Shown piece by piece: positions 1-13,166 of a DNA stretch of 64,000 bases (its first letter is position 1; each line of letters starts with the position of its first letter). The notes below the pieces were generated by a model, which worked only from the letters and a program-made list of their open reading frames with translations, did no database searches and was not told the DNA's origin. The position numbers were made by a program, and so were the translations under genes. The stretch spans positions 31,260,713-31,324,712 of the forward strand of contig NW_023998415.1 of NCBI RefSeq assembly GCF_014805625.2. The letters are read 5' to 3'. The DNA is from Glossina fuscipes (Eukaryota > Arthropoda > Insecta > Diptera > Glossinidae).

Positions 1-47
<47 letters not shown>
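1..47. repeat. (TAC)n trinucleotide microsatellite
   Basis: The window opens inside an uninterrupted run of TAC units, about 15 of them, ending at an AATA. The repeat probably continues to the left of the window, so its full length is unknown. No reading frame suggests that it is coding. Confidence 0.95.
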
Positions 48-2772
48 ATACGCTCATCACTGGCGCGTGATTTACTGATTTTTATGCGCGTTCGACATCT
101 CATAAAAGATCAGTTTTAAATTCTATAACCGTAGATCATAACTGAAAAACAATTTTTCTCTTTACCCATCCATTGCGCTGTTGTGCCGTATACGGTATAG
201 GCACGGTACAGGTCGTAGCCAGGAAATGTTATAGATAGTGGAAGGGTAAAGATGGAGTAGTGTTTGTGTTCGATTCGAAAGCGGGAACATCTGAATCGGC
301 GAGATATATATCTTATATATTCTTCTTATTTTCTTCAGTTTTTTTTTTTTTTTTATTTGAAAATATATACGATCCGTCCAAGCAGGCTTACAATTACTTA
401 TAAGACCATCCAAAAAAATTTGCATTCTTTGACTTGCCTTTTTTTTTGCGCTTAGCAAGATCCGTTCCTAAAGAAATATTAAATAGTTAGGAAAATAAAA
501 GAAGAAGATACGAACTGCCTTTCACTTGACAAATGCTCTCAGTTTGAATCAAGTTTCAAAATGCGGATCTAGCTTCAAATTGCCTACGAATTGCTAAACA
601 TATACAAAAGCAAGGAAATTGCTAAAGTTAGTGCTAGCAATGATATACAATTTATGTGAAATGACGGGACTAAATTTGCCACAGGTACCTAATCAAAGCA
701 TTTTTTATACCTGATCAATATGAATAGAAGAGCTCAAGGGTCCATCTGTTTATCCATCTTTTTTGAGATCGCTATAAAACAAAAAAAAAAAGAAAACAAT
801 CAAAACTTCACTTCAAGCCACAAAATCCGTCTTTGGCGAGCATCAGTTTAAGCCCAACATAAATTTTGCATAGACTCACCAACAATTGACAATTTTCAAA
901 ACTTATTATTTCGATTTTTATTTATTTTCAAATAACTAACAAAAAAAGAAAAAATCAAACTCTTTTCTCATCGAGAATATCTTAATCTTCTCTTAACACT
1001 ACAACTGCAAAATCTATCATTTTGATCTGAACGATCGGCGTACTGCCAATTAACGTTAAAATTGTAGTTTCAATTCCCTATCCCATTTATCCTAACGTAT
1101 GTTTTGCATCTCTCTCACCTAATTACATACAAAATGAAAGTAAAATTTTATAGCTAAGTGCATACGTATTAGAGAATCGTTTTGCGATCATTTTTGGACG
1201 GAATATTTGGATGATTCTGACAGCCGATTTTCCCAAATACATTTCTGCGATCAAAAGTCATATTCGAAAATGGTCTAAGTGGTCAATTTATTGCGAGCAT
1301 ACACGTGAACCGATCATAACTATTTTTTAACGTTGGATTCTTAATCGATCAAGAAATATTTGTGTAAAAATTCACCTTTCTACCTGTTTTGTTGCAATTA
1401 CGATAGTAATAAGGGAAGATGCGAAACGTCAGTAGTTCTAGTGCTAGGACGCGCTAAAAATATTGTATATACTGAATGGGTCAGTTGTGGACATTAAAAT
1501 AATTCGGGAAAATTGTTAGCTAAGATTTGGAAAAGATCGTTTCAAAATGGAACTAAAATAAGAACTTAAAAAATCGTTTCAGATGTTCAGTGTTTACGGC
1601 CAGATCATGTTCTCCTACAAAATTTGATCAATCGATGTAAGCTAACGATTTGCGATGCCAAGTTCTACCTTCTATTTTTCTATTCGATTTTTTTGGCCAA
1701 CTGTAACTGTTCATCCAATCGATGACGGGTCGACAAATTGATAGATAAACACAGTAAATGTCTTTCTTTTTTGTAAGGTTGTAGGCGTTTTTCGAGATCT
1801 CCTTCCCACTCGATATACATGCATATATCTACATAATATACTTTCATATTAGGATGGAGTTATAGTAAAGAAAAGATTCGATCTAAGCCGAATTTATTTA
1901 ATTTTGTTTTATTGATATTGTTTATTAAACATTACTTATTCAATATATATATTTTTCGATTTTCGATAAAGATTTCGCCACAAATTACACTGACATAATT
2001 TTAAGGATACATTTTTTTTTTTTTTTTTGCGCAAATTGCTCTCAGGTACTATACAATACAGATTCTTTTACCGAAGCATTTGCATTTGCTCAAATTGATT
2101 CCATATGGAATAAGTAATAAATTGCAATAAAATTATTAATCCGCTTCTAACCCGTCCGACTCATTACAATCAACGTTCGCATTGTATAACCTAGATGATG
2201 TTCATACATATTAAATATTTATCTAATAGTTGTTGGATAACAGGAGAGTTGAAAAGTATATAATTTTTAAAAAAATATTACAAAATTTTACAAAAAAAAA
2301 AAAAACATTTCCAAATTGTTGCTATAAAAAGGTGAGCACAACATAAAACATTACGAGCACTTTGACAATTATCGCATAGTAATAGTATACGTAACAGTAA
2401 TAAGCTCATAACATCTTATCACATGACTTTATAAAACTGAAGCAATCGACGGGAATGTTTTCAGTAAATAGTTTCGTAAGCTCTTAATGAAAATAAAAAC
2501 CGTGGAGCATTTTATTATTTTATTATCATATTCGAAATAATTTCATTTTAAAATATTCCACATATTTACAATTCGAGAATGTTTTACAGGACCATGTTGA
2601 AAACAAACAACAAACGATATACGATATACATATACATATATATATATATATATATATGTGTGTACTATACTTACATATTTATTTCAATAAACTGAGCTTA
2701 AAATTACCTAAAACATACATTTACATATATTGTGCCACACGTACACCTTATATTTCCTTTCCTTTTTGTTTT

Positions 2773-2824
<52 letters not shown>

Positions 2825-4164
2825 ATTCATTCGATTGCCTGAATGAATGAATGAGTTTTGATAAGAAAGAAGAAAAGGAAAAAAGGAAAGAAATGAAATC
2901 CTTGCATTTTTCATCTAATTCTTCGGTTTCATATAAATATTTTTTTAGCTGTTTAATCGATCTTAACTGCAAATCAGAGTATCCCTCAAGTTACATAACA
3001 CAAAAATATGAAATTCTTATAATGAAGAATGAAAATGAACTGAACTTTATCGGGGAAAAGTTATCCGGTTTATTGCCCCCCCGAGAACTAGAGTTCATCT
3101 CTTTGCAATCAAGTAAAGGAAATTTAAAATATCTCTGCCTTAGTATCCATTTGTGATCGCTACGTGATGATCTATAAAATTTTCTTTCGAAAACAAAGAT
3201 AAATTTTTTTTTAAATTGTTGTCATTCAACCACACTTACTAGCCTCTCTCCTCACATTTTCGCATTTCGATATTTGGCTTGTCTACCGCGGTTATTATAT
3301 TATATTATATTAGGTTACGTTTTAGGTTTACAATGGTTAGGTAGGTAGATAGGTTTCTTGTTTTCTCTTATAGTCCGCATACAATGTAGTCACGATTTTG
3401 TTCGTTTGACTAAGCAACGTTTAACGCCGTTAAACGCTTAGATGACACAAACTTTTGACGAGTTTTGACCGATAAAAATTTTAACAGAAATTTAACTCGA
3501 AAGGTACAAATTTTTTTTTTAAATATCAATCATTATCTAAAATAAAATCAATTATCAAATGATAGAATTTTGACTAACAATAATGAAAATGGAACAACTC
3601 GACTTCAGTTATTATTAGTGTATTTCTTTCGTACTTGTTGTTGTTGAAATAATTTACAAAAAAACAATGTACTAAGAGGACCACTGCGGAGATCAGGCAG
3701 TCGAATTATTGCTCGCTTATAAGGTTAATTATAGACTTACAAACAATTTTTAGAGATTAGAGAGTCCTTTGGTGCTCCTATTATGCTCGTTTATATAATT
3801 GAGACCCTTAAGTGTACATTAAATGCTTTGATCTGCGTAAATTTTGAAGTGAATTTTGAACCGGTATCTGTTAAACCTCCCAACAATCCTACTATTCTTG
3901 CAAACGTCTATAAAAAATTTGGCACACATCGAAGTACGGACACGTATTCACCATTTAAAGTAGCTTAGCTACCGACGCGTCTTCAGTTAAGATTTAAGGT
4001 TATGGGCGTACAAACAAGTAGACTTTTCTTTAAATTATTATTAGATCTAACTCTCGCATTCCATCCAATCTGTTAGTGTGTTTTGATCTATTTATGGTGT
4101 GGTGGTGGGTGGTAAGAGATATAGATTTAAAACCATCTCTGTACAGAATAATACGTATTTGCTT
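48..4164. other. Non-coding stretch downstream of the Sox gene
   Basis: No open frame longer than about 100 codons is found on either strand, and those present are dominated by homopolymer-encoded Phe/Lys. The DNA is AT-rich with several poly-T or poly-A tracts and TA runs. The part next to 4165 lies 3' of the minus-strand Sox gene, so it probably includes that gene's 3' UTR. I could not fix a polyadenylation site. Confidence 0.6.
2775..2822. repeat. T48 homopolymer
   Basis: A run of about 48 T with no interruption. On the minus strand it is poly-A. It could be the tail of an old retroposed copy, but I see no flanking duplication or retroelement body, so it is annotated only as a homopolymer. 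Runs this long often carry length errors in assemblies. Confidence 0.9.
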
Positions 4165-5334
4165 TTAATATAGAACGGGTACTGGCCTCCTTAATGCGTT
4201 ATCAATTACACTATCCGTAGCGCTAGGTGTTACATTTCCAGGTGAAGAGCCAGGTGAAGATGTCGAGGATGAATTGTATAAGCCAGCTGCAGCATTTGCG
4301 GAATGAGCCGCATAAAGTGAAGGTGTCGGAATGCCAGAATAAATACCGGAATAGAGACTAAGAGTTGTTGGTGGGAGTTGCGAAGCTTTCTGGGCATCTA
4401 ATGCATTGTGTGTTTGATTTGTTGCCGCAGCAGCGGCCACTGCTTGAGATTGATGTAATTTAGAAAGGGCCAACGGATCGAAGCCTCCAAAATATGGCAC
4501 TGGATACGGCTGATCAAGATGATGTGTAGGTGCAAAATAATGATGGAATGCATTATATGAATTTACTCCAGCGCTATTACTTGTGCCGAGCTTTTGTTGA
4601 ACCGCGCCTTGTAACTGTAATGTTCCTTGGGAACCAGTTACTAATGGATTTTTAGGTTTACGTCGTGGCCGGTATTTATAATCTGGATGCTCCTTCATAT
4701 GCAATGCCCGTAAACGTTTGGCCTCATCGATGAACGGTCGCTTCTCCGACTCAGCTAATAATTTCCATTCGGCTCCTAAGCGTTTCGATATTTCTGAATT
4801 GTGCATTTTAGGATTATCTTTAGCAATTTGACGACGTTGCAAACGCGACCAGACCATAAAGGCATTCATAGGCCGTTTAATATGACCTTCTTGTCCCGGC
4901 GATGATGGATGATGGTGTTCGCTATTAGAAATTGGTGCTCCAAGTAAGTCATGATTATTCGAATTAATGGACGCTACAGAACTTTGACTGCCTACTGAGG
5001 AATTTGGTGATAAAGTTTGGTGACCGACGGTATTTTGCACACTACTCAAACTGCTGTTATTCAACAACGAATGATTATTTCCTTGATTGTCTAAATGGCT
5101 TACACCGCCCATGAATCTATTACTGTTACAAGGTCCATGAGTGCCCACGGGAGAAGCTCCCATTACTGCTGAAATTGCTGCTAAGTTACTAGTCTGCGAA
5201 AATTGCATCACTCGTTTAATGTCCATATCACTGCAAGTCATGGAACTTTGCGGAGCATAATCTGCCGGCGTGGATAGATTTATGCCTTGACTTAAATGAA
5301 AGCCGTAATTTGAATGTGCTGACATGGCAGTCAT
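4165..5334 (-). CDS. Sox21a: SoxB-group HMG-box transcription factor, Sox21a-like
   Basis: A 389-residue protein in one uninterrupted frame. The HMG box spans about residues 151-229, with [11 protein letters not shown] at 154-164, [15 protein letters not shown] at 177-191, then [20 protein letters not shown] and a basic YRPRRKPK end. This is the sequence-specific minor-groove-binding domain of group B Sox proteins, which act in the nucleus as developmental regulators. The N-terminal 150 residues are Ser/Asn/His-rich. The C-terminal part has Ala, Tyr and Ser/Pro-rich segments, including a poly-Ala near the middle, and ends RRPVPVLY. The start is the ATG at 5332-5334, with an in-frame TAA a few codons upstream; a second ATG at codon 4 is the only close alternative. 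Length and HMG sequence fit Drosophila Sox21a best as I recall it. Sox21b, Dichaete and SoxN are the alternatives within the group. In Drosophila, Sox21a acts in intestinal stem-cell lineages. The upstream side is a gene-free 22 kb that may hold its enhancers. Confidence 0.85.
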   Translation of the reverse strand: MTAMSAHSNYGFHLSQGINLSTPADYAPQSSMTCSDMDIKRVMQFSQTSNLAAISAVMGASPVGTHGPCNSNRFMGGVSHLDNQGNNHSLLNNSSLSSVQNTVGHQTLSPNSSVGSQSSVASINSNNHDLLGAPISNSEHHHPSSPGQEGHIKRPMNAFMVWSRLQRRQIAKDNPKMHNSEISKRLGAEWKLLAESEKRPFIDEAKRLRALHMKEHPDYKYRPRRKPKNPLVTGSQGTLQLQGAVQQKLGTSNSAGVNSYNAFHHYFAPTHHLDQPYPVPYFGGFDPLALSKLHQSQAVAAAAATNQTHNALDAQKASQLPPTTLSLYSGIYSGIPTPSLYAAHSANAAAGLYNSSSTSSPGSSPGNVTPSATDSVIDNALRRPVPVLY

Positions 5335-5372
5335 ATCTCCTAGATATTAACTTTTGTTTTGTCTTCTATTTG

Positions 5373-5394
5373 TTTTTTTTTTTTTTTTTTTTTT

Positions 5395-5425
<31 letters not shown>

Positions 5426-5426
5426 C
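5373..5426. repeat. T23 plus (TTTC)n tract just upstream of the Sox start codon
   Basis: A run of 23 T is followed by about seven TTTC units. On the Sox coding strand this reads (GAAA)n then A23, ending about 40 nt before the ATG. It therefore lies in the proximal promoter or 5' UTR. Purine-only tracts here could affect nucleosome placement; this is inference. Confidence 0.85.
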
Positions 5427-5620
5427 GTTAAGCGATGCTTGCGATGTTTGATGTTTTACTTCATAAGTGCAATTATTAACTTCTTATTTAATATTTTTCA
5501 CGATAACACAAACGTTTAATGTATTTATTTGTTTGTTTTATCTATTGTTGCCTTATTTCAAAAAATTCTGCATGCAAATACATGTATATATATTTATATG
5601 TACGAAACTGCACATACCTT

Positions 5621-5718
5621 AATATATATATATTTATATATATATATATATTTGTATAGGTATGTATATATATATATATATATATATATAGATATATATG
5701 TGTGTATATATGTATATA
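5621..5718. repeat. (TA)n-rich microsatellite block
   Basis: Alternating TA runs broken by TTTGTATAGGTATG, GATATATG and TGTG variants. Both strands give spurious Tyr/Ile open frames across it, which I do not treat as genes. Confidence 0.85.
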
Positions 5719-6060
5719 ATAATTATCTTCCTTCACGTTATCACACCTCTATTCATCTCAACAGTTATTAAGCAACTGAGGCAACTGAGGCAACTGATTT
5801 AATAACACAAGTTCTCAGTATTATTACGACCTGGACTAAATAATTTCCAGTAAAAACTGCTTTGTTTGCCCATTCTCTCTCCTATCGTCATCGTCATGCG
5901 TAAATTTCACAAAATGCTTAACGTAGAGAGAGCGAATGCATCTGAATTTTTACGTTTGCCTCAAATACGTGTAACTCTCAGCAATTAAGACCATGATTAA
6001 AATAAGAAACCCTGATAATTTACTAACAAAGTACAATATGAAAGAGTGAAAAAGCAATAA

Positions 6061-6112
6061 TCGCACAACAGTATAAGTATACGTTATATATATCTATATA
6101 TATTTATATATA

Positions 6113-6147
<35 letters not shown>
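6061..6147. repeat. (TA)n microsatellite
   Basis: A dense TA repeat with TATATC and TATTTA interruptions, ending in a pure TA run before ATGGGG. It resembles the 5621-5718 block and may share its origin. Confidence 0.85.
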
Positions 6148-6149
<2 letters not shown>

Positions 6150-6839
6150 GGTAAAGCATTTAAAGCATCATCAAAACGTATAAGTGAAATAGAATTACTG
6201 TTCTGTTAATAGAGGGAAGGGCGCGAATAGAGCGCACACACAAGCCTGTTATTTGGTGCGCATTGTGTTTTTACCGCTATAGATACTATCTTTCGACTCT
6301 TCTGTCACTTGTACGAGGCAATAGCATGTATTTCTTTATTTGCTTGCTTTATGTAGCCAGCCATAGTCCTTTGTTTAACTTGCATTCAAGCCTTTATGAA
6401 CATTGTACCACCATTGAGAGGTGTGTTCAAAACAATGACTTGCCTATGAAAGAGTAAAATAGCATTGAACTAAAATAAAATGAGTCTTTTGTTCGCTGCT
6501 TATTTATGTTGATTATGAGAAACATCGTCTTTCATATACGACAGATAAATAAGTAGAACAGAAGGCATGGTATTAAAACGTTTCCAAAATTAAACTTTTT
6601 GTTTCTATTTTTCTGTTTTTATTCTTTTGTTTTTAACTTTTCTTGTATGTTGCTAGTGCTAATAGCTGTTGTTTGCTTTTTGTGTACGTTGGCACGTCTC
6701 TTTGTCTTTTCTCTTCTTCTTTTTCTTTTTTTTTTTTTTTTTTTTATTTTAATTTTTTTTTTGTAGCCAAGCTACATGTCCCCCATACAAACGCACGCCC
6801 GTATGTGCATTTACACTTATAATAAATATATATACTTGC

Positions 6840-6875
<36 letters not shown>

Positions 6876-9800
6876 TTGCACATACGTGCACAATGAAAAT
6901 ATGCGTTTATACTATTTAAAGAAGCCAAGTTTCAATTTGAAGCTTTTCAGTTCATATTTTACGTGTTTAAACCACAAAGAGAGAAAGAAAAGGTTGGGCT
7001 AGTTTTCGTGGAAATGCTTGTTTGCGTTTTTGACTTGCATAATATATATCCGCAAATATACCTATATATATATATATATATATATTTATTTATTTATTTA
7101 GTTCTACATAGACTACACATAAAGAGAGTCGTTGATTAAGGCGCTCCGCTCCTGCAGCAGCAAGTACATACATATATGTATCTATGTATACATAGATGAA
7201 ATTGTTTGCTTTTGTTTTATTCGTAGTTTTCTTTGCTGCTTAACATCTTGCTCAAGTCATTGTGATGCTATTGGCTTTATTTCAATCACTGTAACTTTAG
7301 ATATTTATTTTTTTGCACCAATCACAATACTTCTGTGCAGCAAACATTTATCTGCATTGTTCAAGTGCAAAACATCATTTTTTCATTTGTATTTTTGAAA
7401 GCGTATCCATGCTTACCGTTTATGTTATAGTTTATGATTATGATTTCAGTTTAAAACATTAAAACTTATTCATACACTTTCCTAATAGATGTGATAAATA
7501 TTTTATATTAATAAACCGCAAGAAGACCCCTAGCTTTATATAAATAACAGGTTGGCGTGAAAATGACTCAGGTTGCCTAGAGACATGTGAAATAAAACGC
7601 ATTACTTTTTTATATAGCGAATGAACTTTGATCAATTATGTTATTATGTTAGTCATGAAATCGTCCTTAGCAGGTTTGTAATTGTGATGCATATAATAAT
7701 TATTCTTCTTCTTCTTCTTGAAGCTGTCTATTTGTCTATCTGTCAACATTAATATAACGAATCTGTTAAACTATTTCATCTCATACATCTTCTCTCGCCA
7801 TCATCTCTCCAACAATATTTATTAAGTTGAACGATTCACTTACGCTTTGCTCATTCCCTGAAACCTTAGGTAATCAGGAGTTTTTAAGAAAAAAAAATAA
7901 AAAATCAGAATCAGAAATTAAAGTTTACTCATATCTATAAATCGTATAACATTGTTCGTCGGTTATATTTTCCATTCAATGCAGAGTAGCATTTATTTTT
8001 GTTATCCGCTTTTAATTCCAGTTATAATCGGGCTCTGATAATTATTTTCTCTATATCTATAAAATCGAGATACTTTAAAGTTTTCCAATGTCCTTCGTAT
8101 TTCTTTGACTGCATCAGCGAGTGCTGGCATTATTGACAATAAATTGCTAAATTGATTGGGTTATCCTTTGAAAGCACACCAAAAGTAACTGATATTATGA
8201 GGTCTCTTTATTCTTAAGCGCCGAAAACAACAATTGAAATCAGTTGCACCCATAGCTTGCTTGCTTTGCTAAAACAATAAATCATATGAAAAGAAAAGGA
8301 AAAAAAAGTGATTTCTTGGAAGGAGATAACAATATTAATTCTTCCTGTTTGCACAATTCTTAATAATATCATATTCATATAATTAATTAGTAATTTTCAT
8401 TCATTCATGATCACCGTGCTCGCACATTTATGCCAAAACATTTGAACGAAAGAGTGTCTGATTAGGGACGATTTAATTGCTTGGATTATGATAATAAAAA
8501 TGACGCCCCCAAATATAAAAGATACAAAAGGGGATGCCCAAGTGAACGGCTAGGTAAAAATTCGATTATCGGAGTGGAAAGAACTCAACACCATTGCGGA
8601 AAGGAAGGAGTTTGCCGACAACGGTAAACAGAGCTAGGAAAACTGCACTTCAACTGCATGATATTTTGCAAAATTATTATAAGAAATTATAAAAATTTTT
8701 ATAATATTACATAAGGAAAACATTAGAATAAATATTCATTTCGAATTTAGGGTCAAGTCTCTTTCCACAAGGAGATGGTGGACTTTCAACCAGTTCTGCA
8801 AGAAACAAGGGAATCGCCCAAAAAGAGCATACCGTAGTAGAAATTTCATTTGACGATTTGAGAAGGGATGGCACCTCGTGAAAACGCCGTGCCTTCCCCC
8901 CAATTGTAGTAACTAATGAAGTGATCATTCAGCGACCTCCATCTCATTTTCCATATTTCAAGAATAACTAGTAGAACACATCTTTGATATTATATTATAT
9001 GCTGAACACATCCACTTCTGTGAGCATAGGTTCACTGGCTGCTTCTTTCACCACTTTATTCTGCAAATCTGGGAAACATTTGTTATGCAATTCTTGTCTT
9101 TTGTACACTGGATTGACTAGCTGCTCTGCCATTGCTCTTTTTCAACCAATTAACTTTTTTCTTTTTCATAATTTATTCAATTTTGTTTTATTTGTTAGTT
9201 TTTAAAAATGCAAACAACTATTTTAAAGCCTAAAATATCAACCCTGTGATTTGGTTTTGTTTTCCTTAAATGCAACACCGTTTTGTCTGTTGATGCGTCA
9301 ATACAAAACGCATAATGCACCCGTTGTGTTTGCACTCTAATACGAATTTGTGATGAAAACAGATTGACTTCACACAAAATGCATAACATAAAATAATGCT
9401 TTGCTTTGTCAAACAAAATCAAATATCGACATTTTTATTAATACCTGCGTAAGATATTCAACACCTGTGCTCAATATCTCGACCACTTATACGATACACC
9501 GTTAGATTAGTTACAAATTTTGATTTGCTACTCAATATCAAGGATACTCGCTATCATTGGATGAAAAGTGTTCTTATATTTACTTAAAAATTTTCATAAA
9601 TCTATTTAAGCACGGACGTCTTTTACCTCCTTCGCCCGTTTGATGCTAAGATCGATTCTAAACTAATAACGAGAGATCGTAACATGAGCATAACTGATAT
9701 GAAATAGCAATAGAAAAGAGATGCACTTAATCCTATTTACGTGTGCACAGGGAATAAATTTCACTACCAACACAGCAGTTGCAGTTGAAATTTGCGTAAA

Positions 9801-10097
9801 CCATGTTGAACCTATTAGACATTAACCCAACTTGACAGTCGTGGAGCATCTTTGCTCATTCTTTACCTACAATCTATGTCTCGGCCGCTGCCATGCCCAC
9901 ATGTCTTTTTTAGGAGGCCCTAGTGTGTTCAAAGCGATACTTTTAATTTGTTCTTCGTCTTGGTATATCGAACAGATCATCATTGCCCGCTATATTGCTT
10001 TAACGTTTCAAACTCAGTAATCTTCTGCATAGCAACAAAAAAGTATTGACCCCGGCATATTATTATGAACAATTATTTTTATTGCTTTATTGGAGAT

Positions 10098-10306
10098 TTG
10101 AAACGGATGACATCCGCCTGAGTGGCCGAGTAGGCAAGAGTCTCGACTAGCAACTCAATAGTCGTGGGTTCAAACCTCAAGTGCGGTAGAGTTTTTTAAT
10201 AAAAAAGCCGATAGCCCTAGATGCTAGTGCTTTAAGACTTTAGTCTTAGAATTTATTCTCTGGCTAAATTTATAATAATAATAATAATAATAATTGAAAC
10301 GGATGA
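10098..10306 (+). mobile_element. tRNA-derived SINE, copy 1, with target-site duplication
   Basis: The element body is 10111-10293. Its head is tRNA-like: TGGCCGAGTAGG fits the RNA polymerase III A box and GGGTTCAAACC, about 45 nt later, fits the B box. A tRNA-unrelated body follows (AGTGCTTTAAGACTTTAGTC), and the element ends in (TAA)n. The 13-mer TTGAAACGGATGA occurs exactly at 10098-10110 and again at 10294-10306, which is the target-site duplication expected of retroposition. The acceptor ends pair only partly and the anticodon region is poor, so a functional tRNA gene is unlikely. The head is closest to a Leu/Ser-type tRNA, judged only from the A-box context. An exact 13-bp duplication suggests a fairly recent insertion. 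Confidence 0.85.
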
Positions 10307-10328
10307 AGAATACATTTAAAATGAAAAT

Positions 10329-10453
10329 GCCTGCCTGTGTGGCCGAAAGCAAAAGATCTCGACTAGCCGACAGCCTTAGAATCTAGTGCTTTAAGACTTT
10401 AATCTTTGAGTTTATTTCTCTGTCTAACTTAATAATAATAATAATAATAATAG
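10329..10453 (+). mobile_element. Internally deleted second copy of the same SINE
   Basis: Starts GCCTGCCTGTGTGGCCGA, lacks the B-box part of the head, then repeats the body (CTAGTGCTTTAAGACTTTA, TTTCTCTGTCTAA) and ends in (TAA)n. It lies 22 bp downstream of copy 1's duplicated target and in the same orientation. I see no convincing target-site duplication. Without a B box it should not be transcribable by Pol III. Confidence 0.8.
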
Positions 10454-12221
10454 AATTTTTACTATTATAATTGTTAATACTATTTTACCATTGTTTTCAA
10501 AAGCATACTGCCCATGGGAACTTCTGTGGAAGTGAGTGGGCCTAACGTGAATTGACGTCGTTCAAATTTAGGAAAATTAATTTACTTATTACAGATTTTC
10601 ATGTTTTTTCGTCATGAAGCCTTCAAATTAAACTTTATTCCCATACAAAAGTTTACTTGAAAGCTTACTACCCGCTAAGTGCAAATTGATTGACTTACCT
10701 GATCCAAATTCAGTACAGCAAACTATTTCTACGGAGCGTAATTCATCATAAGGAGAATCTTTATATGGAGTGGGATTAATTTTTTTAAAATTAAATTACT
10801 ATTATGGAGACATTCACACGAAAGAATATTAAAAGATTAAATCTTTTTACTTCTAAGACCGATTATATGGGTTGGAGGATATTAAGAAATTTTGAAAGCT
10901 ACAATTTTGTCATAGCGTTCGTCCTTAGGCCAAAACACGTCATTGTATCAAATTTCATTAAATTATCTCGAAAATTGTATATCCGTAGTGGGTGTATCTC
11001 AAGCCTTTCCGTAATATATTTTACATACCACAACCTGTGTAGGGGAGAAACATGTAAAGATTTAAAACAAGACACGCTAAAACTTATTATTTCTTGATTC
11101 TTTCACTATTATGAAGACTTGCAATTGGAAAACAACAATGAAAGTATACCATGCTTCACTTTTCTCCTCCAATTTTTGATGGATTACTAGAATTTTTAGA
11201 GAAAGGACATGCGTAACCGTGCCGACCCAGTATTTATGGTTGAACAAAACTACTTTTAGGATCTCCAGTACGCATTTGCAGTAAAGTCTGACAAACAGAA
11301 CAGAGTAAGCGCAGATGGTTTATACACATTTAAATGATTCAGCATAAATTAATTTGGCAATATTATGATTATGAAGCTCTACGCATGCGTTTATATAGTT
11401 TTACAGAGATTCACACACATGCTCACTGTTGAATATGAAAATGTATATGGGTGACTCCAATGAAAACCATTAAATAGGTTGCCGGTTAGCAGAAATCAAC
11501 AATCATCAATATTTACTTTTCACATTTACCTCTTCTCGCCCAAAACTCACGATATTTTTCATAACATTGAAAAAGATGATCGTGTGAAGATTAACAGAAA
11601 TCTTCGCATTTTCTTAATTCTACTATTAGTTTTTATCGCCAGACACACGCACCAACCTAACTTGCCTAGATGATATAGTTGCACCATATGGTTTAATCCA
11701 TATACCTCGAAGTGACTGCGACTAATATATTTGGCAATTTCATTAACAAAAACCCATTAACAAAATTTTTCTTAACGTCCCATCGAGCAAAACGGATGTA
11801 ATTGGCATGATATTTTAATGACAGATATTTACATGCATTTACATATTGCGAGTTAGTAAAAAAAGAGAAGACTTCAAATTTGACCCTTAATCTTAAGCCG
11901 CCTCCTAAATTACTTATAGATATATATATTGGGGTGAATACAAGACGAAAGGGGAAATAGGGGAAATTTCATGAATTTCATGATCAGACCGTTTTCAAAA
12001 CGTTTCAATAGCGTAGCACCGGAACAGCTCACAAATGCATGCCAATGTATTTGAATATAAAAATCCGAAATTTACTTCTTAAGAGAGTATTAATTCAGCG
12101 TTAAGTGATTTATAATAATAAAAGCACTTATGCCTTACACTTCATTTAGTTCCTACAAAAGAATTTTTACAAAAAAGCAAAAGCGAAAACATTAAAAGGT
12201 AAGTTCAATTTCAAAGTAAAC

Positions 12222-12296
<75 letters not shown>

Positions 12297-13111
12297 TGGA
12301 ACGCGCTTGCGTCGAATATTCGATACCCAAGGTCTATTCCAAATTTAACCTGATTACGTATATTATTTATTTTCGAGGCATTATTTACAAAATTGTTCCC
12401 ATTGCTGAAGATGTGCATGAACCTTATGAAAAACTGTTATATTTTTGTCACATGGTGACATCTAATCATATTTAGTTAGAAATTTTCTTTTAAAATATAT
12501 CTTTCACTTTTTTATGTATTTATTATTTCGTTATTTCGCTGAAGACGTATGTATTTTGGCTTCTCATCTGGTTTCACTTACAGTAAACAATCCTATAATT
12601 GCATTAAAATAAATATATAATATGAAGCATACTTATTGACGAATGATGTTTGTTGCATATATAAATGTCTCTCAATTGTGTTTTAATGACTAAATGTAGA
12701 GAGAGATCAAATGAAAGGTATGTTCACATTGTTCAAACATTTCAATGTTTGATTGTAATCTGAAGTACATGAAAACTTGATAGCGTCCATTGTAAAATTA
12801 TTGTACAATAAATGTGTGTTTTTTATTCCCTTCTGTTATCGTTTTTTATTCAACTACAGTACTGTAGTAATCCAAGAAGTACGCTATATATAGCAAGGGT
12901 ATGCTATTTTTTGTTACCCTACGCATGGTGTAGGCAGAAGTTTATGAAAATTTCAAAATATCATTACATTATAAAAAACATCATCCATATTAAACTTAAC
13001 TAACTACTACTCTACCCGTTCCGTAATTCAGTTATTCACAGTTCATTTATTATACACGTTAGAGTATATGCTTACCATATCGATTATCATATAATATATT
13101 ATTTCCAATTG
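10454..13111. other. Gene-free AT-rich stretch
   Basis: No supported gene. Open frames of 60-100 codons occur on both strands but lack domain-like composition. It contains the long (GA)n tract listed separately and scattered short homopolymers. Confidence 0.5.
12226..12296. repeat. (GA)n microsatellite
   Basis: About 35 GA units with one AA interruption near the right end. On the plus strand this is a long GAGA tract. GAGA-factor binding is conceivable in flies but cannot be told from a neutral microsatellite here. Confidence 0.9.
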
Positions 13112-13166
13112 TTATTATTATTATTATTATTATTAGGCTCTTGCCTAATCGAGCACTCAGGCGGAT
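13112..13166 (-). mobile_element. Minimal inverted copy of the SINE (head plus tail only)
   Basis: Read on the minus strand, this is ATCCGCCTGAGTG, then CTCGATTAGGCAAGAG, directly followed by (TAA)n. It matches the first ~30 bp of copy 1 and then the 3' tail, so the anticodon, B-box and body regions are gone. The orientation is opposite to copies 1 and 2. The short length limits certainty, but the order of head motif and TAA tail is specific. Confidence 0.7.

Larger units (their letters stand above)
5427..10097. other. Gene-free region upstream of the Sox gene
   Basis: No frame on either strand looks like protein-coding sequence. It contains (TA)n blocks near 6061-6147, 6846-6866 and 7061-7084, poly-T near 6727-6745 and otherwise unique AT-rich DNA. 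Being directly 5' of the Sox gene it is a reasonable place for cis-regulatory elements, but I can point to no specific site. Confidence 0.55.

Noticed and set aside
10111..10190. A functional tRNA-Leu or tRNA-Ser gene
   Set aside because: The A and B boxes are present, but acceptor pairing is incomplete, the body and TAA tail continue past it, and a target-site duplication encloses the whole unit. A SINE explains all of this.
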